In this document: piece after piece, positions 1 through 13,411 of the stretch
Numbering within the stretch: position 1 is the first letter of the stretch
Layout of the letters: every line of letters begins with the position of its first letter
Source of the DNA: Gymnorhina tibicen
Taxonomy: Eukaryota; Chordata; Aves; Passeriformes; Artamidae
Direction of reading: 5' to 3'
Assembly: GCA_013399875.1 (NCBI GenBank)
Contig: VXAZ01006872.1
Location: 491,883-555,882 of the forward strand
Length of the DNA stretch: 64,000 nt
Notes under the pieces: model-generated
Databases searched by the model: none
Told to the model about the DNA's origin: nothing
Seen by the model: the letters and a program-made list of their open reading frames with translations, nothing else
Program-made: the position numbers and the translations under genes

Positions 1-144
1 ACCAAGTACACATGAATTTGTCATAGAGGTGGTACAAAGAAGTGATTGTGCCCCTTCCTAGAGGGGAGTGAAATCTCATCAAATTGAGAAGGTTAACTCC
101 TTGTACTCATGAAGATCTTGTTACTGCACAACTTCCGTTATCAG

Positions 145-212
145 TGCAGACCACCAGGAAGGGAGCTCCGGCTCACTGTCCATTGGGCCCTTTGACCTTC
201 TGCTGACTACAG
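145..212 (+). CDS. Possible internal coding exon (unidentified)
   Basis: A strong donor (CTACAG then GTGAGT at 213) is preceded, about 68 bases upstream, by a usable acceptor ending TTATCAG at 144. Between them one frame, starting at 146, is open and reads A-D-H-Q-E-G-S-S-G-S-L-S-I-G-P-F-D and a few more residues, with one base left over at the donor. The same frame meets a stop upstream of the acceptor, as expected of an intron. The segment is more GC-rich than its surroundings. I do not recognise the protein. Its phase does not join directly to the candidate exon at 54546, so the two are either separated by other exons or unrelated. A chance donor/acceptor pair is a real alternative. Confidence 0.25.
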
Positions 213-1508
213 GTGAGTTTGTGCTTTCTGCATGTGTGCCTGTGCCTTTTATTAAATACTGGCACACTGGAAAGTAAATGGACACTATGATATCCTTTTA
301 GTTTTAGGAAGCATTGAGATGGGAAATATGAGAAACAATTATCTAGATTAATTTCACACTTTGTTAAACTTGATTTAAGAAAAGAAATCTGTGTTTAAAA
401 AGCACAGTGATTTCTGTTTGAAAATTATTGTATGGCAGTTCTCATAATCAGTCATTACATGATCACTGTAAATAGCAAAGATAATTTTGAAATAGAAAGT
501 GTCAGGAATAGCACATTAGAATTTCCTTTGCCTAGAAGTCACATTGCCATCTTGTTTCCAGCATTTTTCTTTTGTGCAACACCTATTTAAAATTAGATTT
601 GATCTATGACAACACAGTTGGAAGTTAATTCCGGAATAAATGAAAAATAAGTCATAAGTATCTGCAGTGAGGACAGTGAAGCAATGCCATTGCATTTGAG
701 CTGGGAATCAGGCAGAAAACATCTACAGAAAGGTGTAATTTTTTAGCCTGATCTTCTGCATATTTATGGTACAAAGAAGATTCTTCATGCACATTTAGTT
801 TTAATCTTGCAGCTATGTTAATCTGAATTACATTTATTGCTTTGTAGTAAGTGTAGTGAGAGTAAAAATATTAGATTCATTGTGAAATTAGCAAGCATTA
901 CTGGAATCACAGATAACAGACTGAATAAAGGAAAAGGGAGATAGAAACTTAACCAAGGAAAGATTTTAAAGATTACACACCTTTGTATATATTTCTGTTA
1001 TTCTTTCCTCAATATACTCAATAATTTCTACATTAAATAACCTTTTGATGACAAATTTAACTAACTCTTTATAAGTGTTTGCAAAAGATTCTCTAAGCTT
1101 TGCTTGGTTCTCCAGAAACTGTGCAAGGAAACAGCAAGAATGCTTTGCTGAACATATGATCTTCTCAATTTCATCAATTTACAAAACTATATTAAATGCT
1201 ATTTCTTTGCATACCACACATAATTTTCAGTGAAATTTGGTCTCCTTACACCTAGAATTTTTAGTGAATATATTTTCAGTTCATAGTTGATTTGACAAGT
1301 GCTATGGTATTGACTTGATGTGCCCTTCCAATCACTCTCAGGTGTACTTACATAAAACTTAGGTACTTATTTCAGGAGACCTTTGCCAGATACCTGATAT
1401 GTTAGTAGGCACTGGATCTAAGGAAGATTTGATAGCTAACACTTACCATTTTGGCAGGAACTAGAAAGTGCAGATCATAACCTCCTCGTCTGTTTTTTGG
1501 TAAATAAT
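213..1508. other. Unannotated AT-rich DNA
   Basis: No open frame of note, no RNA gene and no recognisable repeat was seen here. If the exon ending at 212 is real, this is the start of its intron. Confidence 0.5.
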
Positions 1509-2911
1509 TGTGGTGGGTTGAACCTGAGTTGATGGACAGTTGTTTAGACCAATAACACTTCTCAAAATTTACCTCTTTAAACCACGCGGCACAGAGGCAC
1601 TTCCCTTCTGTTCCAGCCCTCCTGGTGGAAGGTGGGGGGGCCTCCGGGCCCCATCCTGGGCTTTCCCCTTTGGCCCCCTCCCCTTGACCCCTGGCGGCAG
1701 CAGCAGCGGGCTAAGCTGCTAAGAGGCCACCCCGCAGTTGTGAGTAGCTGCACGGCCAGAGAATTCCAACTGAGGCGGGACTGGGTGGCCGAGATGAGAT
1801 CTGAAGTTTCCCCCCTCCTTTTGCTAGAGCCGGCGGGAGCCGGCAGAGATCTGCTGCAGCCAGCACAGCTCGCACTCAGCTGAAGAGGACATCAGCGCAG
1901 CCCTCGGAGGAGAAGATCATGGCGGCCTCAAGGTCAGAGGGAAAGAGAAAGTGGAGTCATGTGGGACGGAGCTGAAGATGGCGGCGGGAAAAGAGGGCGG
2001 GGTCGCGCCCAGCGCAAAGCTTAAAATTACTTCTTGCAGGCCGTGGTAAAAACTGTAATATCACAAACTGTTCTTTCCTCTTTAATCCATTTAAAAGATA
2101 TGAGGGGATGAGAATTTTGTGTGCAGCCTGTGGAAAAAGAAAAGTGACCACACCAGGTCACCTAGAAGCGATAAGAGACTTCTAGAGATTTTGTGAAGAA
2201 GAGAGCAGTTGCTTTTTTTAGGCTGGAGTTTGCTTATCCTTAAAAAAAAAGAAACACCCCATGTGTGGCCCATGCTGGCAGTTGTGGGAAGACTGCAAGA
2301 TTCATGGGAGAGATGTTTTTCACAGCAGAAGAATTCTGGGCGTGTGTGTTGCTTTTTGGGCAGTTTGGAAACCACGTGAAGCAAAAGAAACCTTTTTTCC
2401 GTAAATATTAGAGAGACTTAAGAACTGCAATGCTGCCCAAAATCATAGCTTGTTATCCTTTGTGTGAATTAGGTAAAANTTAGGCTGGAGTTTGCTTATC
2501 CTTAAAAAAAAAGAAACACCCCATGTGTGGCCCATGCTGGCAGTTGTGGGAAGACTGCAAGATTCATGGGAGAGATGTTTTTCACAGCAGAAGAATTCTG
2601 GGCGTGTGTGTTGCTTTTTGGGCAGTTTGGAAACCACGTGAAGCAAAAGAAACCTTTTTTCCGTAAATATTAGAGAGACTTAAGAACTGCAATGCTGCCC
2701 AAAATCATAGCTTGTTATCCTTTGTGTGAATTAGGTAAAAAAGGGAGGTGCTGGAGGAAAAGGGGGTTTTCCTTTAATTTCTTATTATTTCTTTTCACTT
2801 TTATTCTGTTAGTAATAAACTTCTTCATATTCTTTAAAGTTTTAAGCCTGCTTTGCATTTCTCCAAATCCCTTATTTCACAGAAGGTAAGAATGCGAACA
2901 AAACCACTACA
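1509..2911 (+). mobile_element. Solo LTR of an avian ERVL-like endogenous retrovirus
   Basis: The element starts TGTGGTGGGTTGAAC and ends CCACTACA, the usual TG...CA limits of a retroviral LTR. It is flanked by a perfect 5-bp target-site duplication, ATAAT at 1504-1508 and again at 2912-2916. An AATAAA signal at 2814-2819, about 90 bases before the end, sets the orientation as plus. The 5' part (about 1600-2010) is GC-rich against AT-rich surroundings. A 5-bp duplication and this opening fit bird ERVL-type LTRs, although the family name is from memory. No internal region or second LTR is present, so this is the product of LTR-LTR recombination. Apparent length is 1403 bases, but 262 of these come from the duplication and N at 2479; without them it would be 1141. 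Open frames inside are not genes. Confidence 0.85.
2218..2740. repeat. Exact 261-bp tandem duplication joined by one N
   Basis: Bases 2218-2478 and 2480-2740 appear identical by eye over 261 bases and are separated only by the single N at 2479. It lies wholly within the solo LTR. Identity of this degree across an unresolved base points to two overlapping contig ends placed side by side without being merged, rather than a biological duplication. Confidence 0.9.
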
Positions 2912-5900
2912 ATAATAAAATCTCTGCCTGCAACCCTTCTTCTCCTACTCGGTTAGGGTTTAAATGGGTCAACAAGGTAGCAGGAATAAAGGTGAATTTG
3001 GTGATTACAGTTTTAGCTCTACACTTGTGCACAGTTATGTTTGACTAAATAACGAAAAGTTAAATCGGTTTTCCTTTAAAATCACAAATCAAATGTGGAA
3101 GTTAAGGAAGAAACATTTATTCATATATCTGGAATGCACCAGTACTGACTGAAACAATTGCCACTCACACAAGAGAACTACTTTTAAAATAAGTGTTACC
3201 TGCACAGTTTTAAAGCTGCAAAGTGGGTAAAATACCAAAATAGTAAAATAACAAAATATCAATATTCAGTGTGAATAGTGTACATGTCCATTTAGTTATA
3301 GTGGCCTTGTACTAGTGCATTTTCACATGTGAATATTTATATGACTAATTGGAGTCTGAAATTACCTGTTTGTGTGTGCTTTTGCTTAACAGTGCAGCAG
3401 TGAATGTGGTTTTTCTACTTATTTACAAAACAGGCAAGTAGTTTTCAATTGCACTCTGTACTTTTCTACCAGAAACTTACAGATGGACACTAAGAACTTT
3501 TACTTCCTTTTGTAAAGCACTTTTGAACTGTTTGGAAGTTCACCCAGGAAAAAAAAAAAGATTTTATTAGTATAGCTGGGTGTTTATGAGGACCTTATGC
3601 TACATAAAAATTGAAAGGTATTATGTTATCTTGACTGTGGAAAAGAAAAATTTTGTACCTATAACCCAGCTTGAAGACCTCCAGTACCATCTGACAGCAA
3701 AGCCCTCTGGCATTCAGAGCACAGAGCTCTCCATTGTCTGACATCCTGGAAGCAGCCTGCTGAGGATGGAAACTTGAGCACCCTTTAATTTCACAAACAT
3801 TTTTTTTATCTTTTACTGTGTCCTGCAGATACTTTTCTGTCTTTCACCCTTGAAAGTCCTCTAATTAGTCATGGAATGAACAACTAAAAATCAGAATATA
3901 GTCCAGGAGAGTTATTTATATGCCTTGAAATCCCCCCATAATGTTTTACACTGTTCTTTTCCTCCACAAACAAAATTATTTTGGTGGCAATTTTACCTAA
4001 TTAAGGGCTAAAAACCTTCTGTATAAGGATCTCAATATCTTGTCTTAATTGCTTCTCTACAAAAAATGGTACAGACTTCTCAGTTCTGTCAGTACACATA
4101 TATTTCTTATTAAGATGCTTCTTTTCTTCTGTATGGTGTTGTGCATGCAGCATTAATTGAAAGGTGAGTGGGCATTGTGCTCTCACCAGAAATTATGTGG
4201 GTGGTCAACTACCTATTTGTTAAAAGGTTCTATTGGAAAGTACAAGGGCTAACACTGGAGGGAAGGGTAAACCCTGAAAGATGCAAGCAAAACCAAATCG
4301 GGTTATATCTTTGCTTGTCGCTATTTTTTTCAGAACTAGTATCATGAGAGTTGGTGAGGCTTACAGTTAGCTAAATGCAATTCCTGCATGAATTAGAGAG
4401 TTGCTGCAAAGGAAGCAGCACCATCAAGGAGAAACTGCAAAGAATGGTAATTATAGATGTCCTTGACTAATGGCTAGTAGTGAGATAAATGTCTTTTCCT
4501 TGTCTCATTCTGTGCATATTCCTTTCTTCTGAAAGGGAACAGCTTTGCATGGCAGCCAAGGGTTACATTGTGTTTTGCTTTTTGCAGCTATAGGATCATT
4601 TTCATGATGCACATTTTCAATTGGAAATCCTATGAAAGTACCAGGTATTTGATGATGGTCGGGGATGTGGATAGAAGAAAAACAAGCAAAATTGCTGGGA
4701 CTTTGCCAATGAAGATGGAGCTTTTAACATTTAATTGTTGCTTACTTTTCTTACACACAGTCTCTCCAGATCCTTTGCAGATCAATATTTTGAATTTTAT
4801 ACAAACAGATTTGTGAGAATTCATGCTGTATGCTGCTCCAGCCAGCTTACAGAAGATTTGTGTTGCAGTTATAGTAAAGCCTCTACTAACTTTTAAGACA
4901 GATTTTAAAGCAAAGTAGGATTTCGAAAAGTTCTGTCTTGGTTTAGGTAGTTCATCCCTTCAGATACATAATGGCTATCACCACGAAGGTTTCAAATACT
5001 GATACCTATTGTGATCCTCAGGTTCCCAAGGATGCCTGAAAATCCAATGCTTAATTCCTCAAGAATAATATATGCAGCTGCCTCTGGCATTGTTACTTCA
5101 TATGTTCATAACCTTTATCAATAATATGGTAGCTCATTGTTTGCCTTCTTCAGGAATGAAGGCCCCTTGTGCATAATTTATTGTATAAATAAGGAACTGT
5201 GCTATGTTTATTTTAGCCAATAGTTGTATGCAGCTGGATGTGTAATATAAGAAAGATATTTAAGCCTTTTGTCTTTCATTTAGTTGTTTCTTTTTCTTTA
5301 GGTGGAAAAAATACCAAGAAGTAAGTTTTGTCAATCCCTTCTCTTTTAAAGCAATTAGGCAGGAAAATGCATGAAGAGGAGCTGAGACCATAGTTAAACC
5401 CTGTCTGATGGGAGAGGGATTGCATCATAGTTGCCTAAATGTGTATGTGAGAGCAACTGGGAAATATGAAAGGGTCAGCACTGTTTGAGATGTGGTGAAA
5501 TAGATTAATATGGGAATATATCAAAGCAGTGGATGCAGAGAAGAGCAGAGGGGAAGGGAAAAAGAACTACTACGCCAGAAACCTTCAAAATACTGGAAAA
5601 AACCCTGGAAAACTGTGCATCTATGTTTTATAGTCACTCTGTTGTGTGTCCCTTTAGTGGATGGTATTTAATGGACAGATAGGGCTGTTGACCAAGGCCA
5701 AAATACTTATGATTTTTTTCTAGTAAATAAAGTGTTCCCTTAAGGTTTTTTTTTTAATTCCGGTTTTAATGAGGCTTCCCTTCAAGTGCCTGATTTGCCT
5801 GTGCAAATTCAAGATTAATATGAGTGAACTTTGTTAGATTTATTAATCTGTTTTTGCCTATGAAGAATGTATTGCTTCTTTTTCATTCTAGAATTATGTG

Positions 5901-8900
5901 TTACATGCTTAGGTGACCTAAGTACACAGGATTTTTGTGTCAACTGTGATTATGTGTTGTTGGACTGTTTTAAATCAAGTATTAAAATTAATTTTATTTT
6001 AAGAGATTTTATAAGCTTCCATGTTTTCCTGTCTTTTTTTTTTTTCCTTCTGGGCTTAAAAAAGCAATGCAATTGTTTGTGTTCAATGAACACACAGTAT
6101 TTTGAGACTGTCTCTCAAAATAGCTATTCAAATTGGAATCCTGTAGAATTTTATAATTGCTCTGGACCTCTGAGTCATCTGCAGAAATATTTTTAATGAT
6201 CAATCGACCATAAAACTCATAACTTTTATTTGAGGTCCCTCAAGAACAAATTGATTCTGTGTTTCCATATGATTAAAGAAAATATCCTTCTAGTTAGGGA
6301 TTTGCATTAAAACGTAAAGAAATAGGGAAACAAGGAGCAATTCTGATTTGGAAGGGTGAAACATCCTAGACTAATAGTGCAATAAGATTATTAAAACTGA
6401 GTATCTGAATAATTTTCAGTGTACCCTTCATACATATGATCACAGCTTCCACCTGAGAAAGTGAGGGGTAAAGCAATTTCTTCCCTTGCCTACAATTCCC
6501 TCTTAGCACACGATTAAAGGCTTATACAAAGAGGCAGGAGAAAATTCATTAACTTGGCAACCATACAGCTTTACCCAACACTGCTGAAGCTGGAATATAT
6601 GCACGTGTAACTTAGAAACAAATTTCATGTTTTAGTATTAGTGGCAGGTGAGTTGCATTGGTAATTCCATCCACTGCAGCCTGTCTAAAATAACTATATG
6701 CAGCTATTCATGCATGTAATTCAGCTACCTGATTCATTAACATTTAAACAGTCTGTTAGGCAATGACCATAAATTAGATACCTTGCAGATGCTTGGTTAA
6801 CAGCCATCGATACACTAAAGCCTTGTCAAGAAAAAATTACCAACACGCTATGCAGTAACAAACATGCATGTTTTGTGTTACTTCAGAGTGTGCCCTTTTA
6901 AGGATGGCATCTAATATCACTGGGGCCACAGAGAAATACTGTGATTGTATGGAAGGAGGGCAAACTGCACTTACTTACGGGTAAATGCTAGTGGGACTAT
7001 CTGTGTCTGGAAAGAGCCAACGATGTCAGGTCTAATCCAGAATACTTTTAAAGCAATGGAAATATTCCTATGGATGGAAGGTAAAGGGCTCCAAAACTGC
7101 CCCCGAAGGGAGGCCCACTCCCTTGAAACACGTGTTTAGAACCGTTATGTTCCCCTGACACAGCAGTGGATTGGGGAAGGAGCTGGGAACACCTCATCCT
7201 GTTTTATCCTCCAAGGATTGATATCCTCATTTCTTATCAGCCAATATAAGCTGTTTAGAATGCTGTACTATGGCAGTGGGGGGGTAGATGTTACTCCAAA
7301 GTCACTCATCTGTGGATCATTCTCCCTTCTCTCACAGCTCCTTCATGATTGTGCCTCTACCACTGTGTCATACTTCATGCTTGGAACTCACCTGGGACAG
7401 GACCATCCCCATCACCTTCATCTCCTGGTAAATATGTTCAAGTCTGGCAACGAACCCTAGCACCAGGCTGAAGGGTACACAACTGGGCTTGTATATGTTA
7501 CAAAATCATGCATATATGTTGCATAACCTGGGTTTTGTCCTGTGCCATGAGAGCATGCAAAGGAGTTTAAGGACACAGAAATCTGATGAGATACTGATTA
7601 AGGTATGGCAGAGGGAGTCAGACCTGGTGCTGATATTGTGTGCTGTAAAAGACCTTCAGACCAGTTACACTCAAAACCATACTGAAGTGCTTTTTGAATA
7701 AGAATTGGCATAATTCAATTTCTTTCCAATTTGGATGACGAGGGAAAGGGACCAGGTCCTTATATCGCAAGATAATTCAAATCTTGATACATGAAAAAAA
7801 TGTGCAGATTTTCACATCTATATGCCCAGTGGGCTTTAATCACTTGATACAGTAACTACACAAGCAATACTAGTTTAAAGGTAAAAATGCAGAAGAAGAA
7901 TTTCAGGGAAAGAAGAACTTCTGTTATTCCTGTGTAATATGTATGACTATTTTTGGTGGCTTGCAACCAACAACAAAATCCATGTACTTATATCATCAGG
8001 TGCTACTGTGGTTCCAGTTCTGTTTCCATTTGTTTCAGGAACCTAGTTATGGTAAGTGAGATGATGGTTGTTTTGTTACAAATCACTTATTTGAATAGAT
8101 TTTGGCCTGTTGGTGTATTTTTATCCCACAACGAAATTTACCTATTTTTTTAAGCCCCAAAATTACCTTGTGACAACTGGTAGGTCTGGCTGTTGGGTTG
8201 CTTCTTTAATACTGGAAGAGGTTCTGACATAGTTTTGCCATGGTTGTGTTGGACAAGCTGAAGCTCACTTTTCCAAATGACTGAATTAACTTTGTCTCTG
8301 GAAAGCTGGTTTTAGTCCTGGTCGTGCAATGCACTCCCATCTTGTGATGGCCAGCCAGCAGATCAGTTATGGACTAAATAAGCCAAGATCCTGGGGGCAT
8401 TTCAAGTCAACATTTTTTAACTATTCAAAGAGCAAGCCTGAAAAAGTGTGTTAGGAACCCACCTGTGTGGCAGCTTAATGCTCTGTTCTAACCTCATTAA
8501 CAGCTCAATATATTGCTGATCATGAGGGCAGACTGTTTTCACAGGCTGCGTGCAAGACCGTTTTTTTTCCTCAGGAAAGGCAGAACTGATAAAAACATGA
8601 ATTCTTCACAACATTCAGCTGATCAAACCAATTGATTTTACTGATACCCAGAACAATATTTCCCAGCAAACTGTTGGGAAAGTGAGGCTCTGTGGACTGA
8701 TTCATATATATATTGTAACACCCACATGTGGAGTTTACTCCTCCCTTTAAAACAGAAATGGCAACTAGACTCTGGAGAAGTCCTTATTGTGTTTTTTATA
8801 AACTTTTAGATGCTACAGATGTTTTAGACTTGCTAAAAGTCTTAAGAATTTTTCCACAGTGTTTTAAATCTTTACTACTACCATGAATTTTTATAGTTCT

Positions 8901-11900
8901 ACTGTACTGACCTTTTTTGAGATGTTTCAAAATATTAAAAATTAAATATCTTTTTATATTACTCTGATTTTATCGGACATTTCTATTGTCTTTTACACTA
9001 AAACTTTGTTTCATAAACAACGATACTCTTTGGAGGGAAAATAAGCAGAAACAGAGACGTGTTTGCAATAACTTTTTGTGCCTTCTTTTCCTCTTTGCTT
9101 TCCTCTCTATTGTAATTAGAGTATCGATCAGATCTGTGTGACTAGTCCATTTCTAAATGAACATAACCTGTTTTGACTGGTTAAATCAGCAATCAGGAGG
9201 TGTTTTCTGATTTCTTTAGTATTTTGTACTCTTCAGAGAGTAACCTACACAAAAATAATTTGGTGCTTCTGTAGACATAATGAATGCATGGGTGATGTCT
9301 TCTCAATTTAAACTTCATCTCCTTTCTGACAACTGATGTAGTTCAGTGAATTCTGCATTAATCATCAGTTTTGGTTTTGACCATTGATGACTACAACCCT
9401 TAAAAAGCATAAGCACTAGAATATATCTTTGAGAAGATAATATTGCCAGATATTGTTAGATTTATTTTATGTTAAATTTCAATACTTTATTTATCATCAC
9501 AGACATGATCTCTGGTATTTACAAAACCAGTATTTTAAAAGCCACTGCACTGCCATGGAATAGAGATACCCATCTGCAAACATCTTTTCTTTTCTATCTA
9601 TTTTGTATAGTTTATTTAATTCTCTGAAGGATAATTGCGTTTTTCTAGTGTGCATCTAACTACTGATAGTTTTAAAACTGTTCCTATAAACAGTGCTTTC
9701 CTAGTAATGCTTTCAGGCCTCTGAAATTAAACACATTTATTGCAAGAATAATTCCACCTAGGCAAAAGCTAGCATATTTCCAGTGAAATAAGTGGAATTT
9801 TGCAAAAATGTATCAAGCAAATTGCTTCATAAGTTACATTCCATAATGTTAATACATATTCCTTTGTCATGAAATATTATCCAGTTTCTAAAATTATCAC
9901 TCTTTCATGATGCAAAGCAAACATATTTTTCAGTTTACATTTAGACGTGGGAAGAGAAAGGCATAGACTGCTTATTTATTACTGAATGTTCTTGTTAACT
10001 CTTAACATATTATATTTGTTGTATCTATCATCATTATGTATAGAAATACATCATAATGGGCCCAGTCTCCCATAAATAAAATATTCTTAAGCTATTGAAA
10101 AAAAATCATATGAGAATAGAGTATGGATATTTGTTGGATATGAAGCTCATTCTGTGGAAATGCTTAGCTTCTTGCCTCATCCAGCCTAACATCCTAGTTC
10201 CTTGGAGATTTCCTTTTTAGTTTATTGCATCGACCCAGAAGGCCTGCCTCTGTCTTTCCTAGATATTTTTGATTTTCTCTTATTTACCCCTTGAGAAATT
10301 ACTGTGAGTTCAGTGTAGAGATGGAAGCTGTACTTTGAAGAATAGCAGCATCATCCTCAAAGCACTGCTGCAAGTAGGGTTCTCTGAGCTCACTGTGTTC
10401 ACAGGAGCTGTAAGTCTTACAGCTGTGAACACATCTGGACTTGTAAGTACAACCACATCAGCTGCTAGTAAGGAGCAGTTCTTCTACACATCTCTCTTCT
10501 ATCTTTCATGCTCAAATGAATCTGGGAGTCAGGCCATGTTCATTTAACTCTGGGTTATAGGCCAATACAAACAACAAAATAGTGCCCTATGACAAGATCA
10601 GGATTCTGCTGTGGAAGGAGGACAGCAAGAAATAGGAGATCTGTGCAAGCAGGCCTGTACAAGTAAGAGGGTATGTTAAATACGCAGGCAGAATAAAGGA
10701 GAGCAACAAGTGGACAAAAGTGAACTGATTTGACTGTTTATCCACTGGAGCTTGATACTCCTCATCCAATATAGTTGATTGTTTCAATAATTTATGTTTG
10801 AATAGACTGGAATTCAAAGTTTCTCTAGAAACTATTGCATCCTAACTCCTTCTTCTTCGTGACATTGGGATTACATTGAAGTTTCTGACTAATTCAGTCC
10901 TGATTTACATTTCAGTCCACATTCATCTATAACAGCTTAGCTCTCTCTATAGCTCATGGGGTTTTCAAGAAACATCCAGACCAGTCTGAGAAATGCTGTA
11001 TGGATTTTCCATTGTTGTGTTCTTTACTGAAACACCTGACTATATTTCTAGTTTCATATTTTAAAGTTATTTGTTAATCAAAAGTTACTTCCAAAGTTGT
11101 TTTAGTTTTAAAGCAAAAATAATTTTTCACTGCAAAAGCAAATTAATAAAAAGTGGATTCATGCTTATATCTGTATTTGCAACACCTAAATTAGAAAATC
11201 AAGGTGTATTCAGTTCACACACTGAAATTAGGAAAGTTGTTGGCTTTTTTCCTTGCCCCTTCCCCCCTTTTTTAGCTTCAGATCTTTTCCAAATCTACAA
11301 TAAATTATTTTGCACAATGGCTGAGTCTTAATCTATCCCATTTAAATTATTTAGCATTCATTTATACAATATTGGAACATTTTATTTCAGGAGATAACAT
11401 TTATCATGTTTTTTTTTTTTTCAAGAAGAAGCATAGAACTCTCAAGATGAAGTTGTTTGTTACAGAGTTTTTTCCATATTTAACTTGTTAAATCAGGCAT
11501 TAGTGGTTGTCAGTTACAGTAATACAGGCTGCAGAGGCCCTGCATTATCAGAGAAGTTTGAGTTCTGTCAAAGCTCATGGTGTGTGGAGGAATCCTACAC
11601 AGACTGTCAAAGTAAGGTCATTGTGCTGGCTATATTTGGCATTCACTTCAGGAGAACCAAATAGTGTAGAACAGATGCTCTAAGTGAGAATGACATCATG
11701 TGTCTGCAAAGGTAAGGTTTCTTTTTGCCTTTAGATATTTCTCGAGACATGGGAATTTATTGAAATGCATATGGTTTCAAATGGCTACGAAGGGAGATCA
11801 GCTGTTATGGTGGAAACAAGACAAACACTGAAACAGATCAAAAAGGGGACAGGTATATCCTTAGGGAAAAAAAAGAAAAGCAAGTCATATTTTTATAACA

Positions 11901-13230
11901 AAAAAAAGATGGAAACCAGTAATAGAACCTGACTGCTGTATCTGCGTAGCTCAAGGGAACCGAGGGAGAGATGGGACTGAACTTGTCCCACACTGGTGAG
12001 CAAATCAAATCCTGGTGCATTTTCATCAACTGTCAGAAACAGATATTTCTTCGGGGCCAGGCAGGAAATTAGGCTATTAAGTTACAGCTTTTTCACAGAC
12101 CTCTTGTCATTCTCTTCTCCTATTCTACAGATGTTCTATCAAAGCAAGTCATTGTAACCATTTATCTTTCTAAACTTAAAATACTTTTTCCAGAGCTAAT
12201 TTTTTCCCTCAGTACTTGAAGTCTTTGTACTCTGTGTCTTGCTTCCCTGATCTTGTATGGATCTAAGATTAATTTGCACTAGCAAGGAGTTCAACAACAA
12301 AATCAATTTCAATTGGGTCAGGTGAGGTCACTCCCAGCTCAGCAGTGTGAGGAGAAAAAAAGGATTATTATCATTCTGGGAACACTACTACTTTAGTATG
12401 GAGGGAAAAACATTGTCTATCAAAGACCTTTACAATAATTTTCATAACACTGGAAATGATTAATTTTTTATTTACTTTCTGCAACTTTAGTATAGTCATC
12501 TATATGCAAATAATTTGTGTTACAGAATGCTTTTGTATTCCTTAAGGAGAATAGAATAGAATTTGTTAGCTGACTGGTAGAATTTCACGAAAAACATGGC
12601 ACTGTCAAACTGATACAGAAATACCTTTGATAGATCTTTCTATATCGTTGGCACATAGACAGTGTAAATTAAACAGCAACCTTCCCTCTGTTAGGTATTC
12701 CGTGCACCATATCACAAATAGGCAGTTTTAATGGAAATTTAATTTACAGCTTAAAGAAAATCTTTTAGACAAAAAAAAGTTTAAATGTTTAAAATTTAAT
12801 TTACAAGGAAAGAAGCCCCAACCTGTTTACAGAATCTGTTCTTTAGCGTCTATTTTATCTAATAGCTTTGAAAGAAAGCAAAAAAAAAAAGGAAGCAGCA
12901 TCAGCTTAAATGCTTAATAAAGCATTAGTACTTAATGTGCACTGAATCTTAATTATTTGTTCCATCAGGTAGAGACTACCAGCTAAGAAAATGCACATGT
13001 GTGTGCCAGTTCATTGATACAGCATCAAATTTCGAGGTGAATTAGAGCTGTATGTTTCCTTTAGGACAGCTGTGCAAACTGGTGCTAACTAGAGACCTGG
13101 TCTACACAGGCTAATGGGAAGGAAAAGCTGCTTAACTGAAATTGCTGGGCCATGTTCCTGTTTCTTCTTTGTGCATCTTAAATTTTTGTGTAATCTGAGT
13201 TGAAGAGGGACAAATACGATCTTAGTATTT
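2912..13230. other. Long unannotated stretch, intergenic or intronic
   Basis: About 10 kb of AT-rich sequence with no supported exon, RNA gene or young transposon. Open frames are at most 109 codons and lack coding character. Short homopolymer runs occur (for example poly-T near 6038-6049 and 11407-11421). One strong hairpin at 10394-10433 is listed separately. Confidence 0.5.
10394..10433. repeat. Strong imperfect hairpin
   Basis: The left arm 10394-10414 and the right arm 10416-10433 pair over 18 bases (TGTGTTCACAG then CTGTAAG against the complement), with a single 3-base bulge (GAG) in the left arm and a one-base loop. It could act as a short structured transcript or simply be a palindrome-forming sequence. 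Nothing nearby assigns it a role. Confidence 0.6.
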
Positions 13231-13411
13231 TTAAGTTAAAATCTTGTCTCGGTTTTGAAAGACAGGTGTCTATTGAGGAAGGCAGAAGCCCCCTTTGGAC
13301 TGAAAATACAACTCCCTCCCCTCTGAATTATTATAATTTTGAAATTAAGGGGCTTTCAGGCCAGGATATGAGGAATAGGAATAACAGTTCTTTACTNTTA
13401 AGTTAAAATCT
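13231..13411. other. 14-base repeat flanking the ERV fragment and gap
   Basis: The 14 bases TTAAGTTAAAATCT lie immediately before the LTR start (13231-13244) and again immediately after the N (13398-13411), where they run straight into GTATCCTG with no LTR sequence. This is what results if the contig on the left carries the insertion and the contig on the right comes from an uninserted copy of the same site. Confidence 0.7.
13245..13396 (+). mobile_element. 5' end of an ERV LTR, cut by an assembly gap
   Basis: Starting at 13245 the sequence opens TGTCTCGGTTTTGAAAGACA and continues with a stretch I recognise as typical of songbird endogenous retroviruses (an AT-rich block followed by AAATTAAGGGGCTTTCAGG and AATAACAGTTCTTTACT). 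It stops at the N at 13397 with no 3' end, no poly(A) signal and no target-site duplication in the usual place. Open frames across the N are artefacts. Class assignment, probably beta- or ERVK-like, rests on memory of passerine LTRs. Confidence 0.6.
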
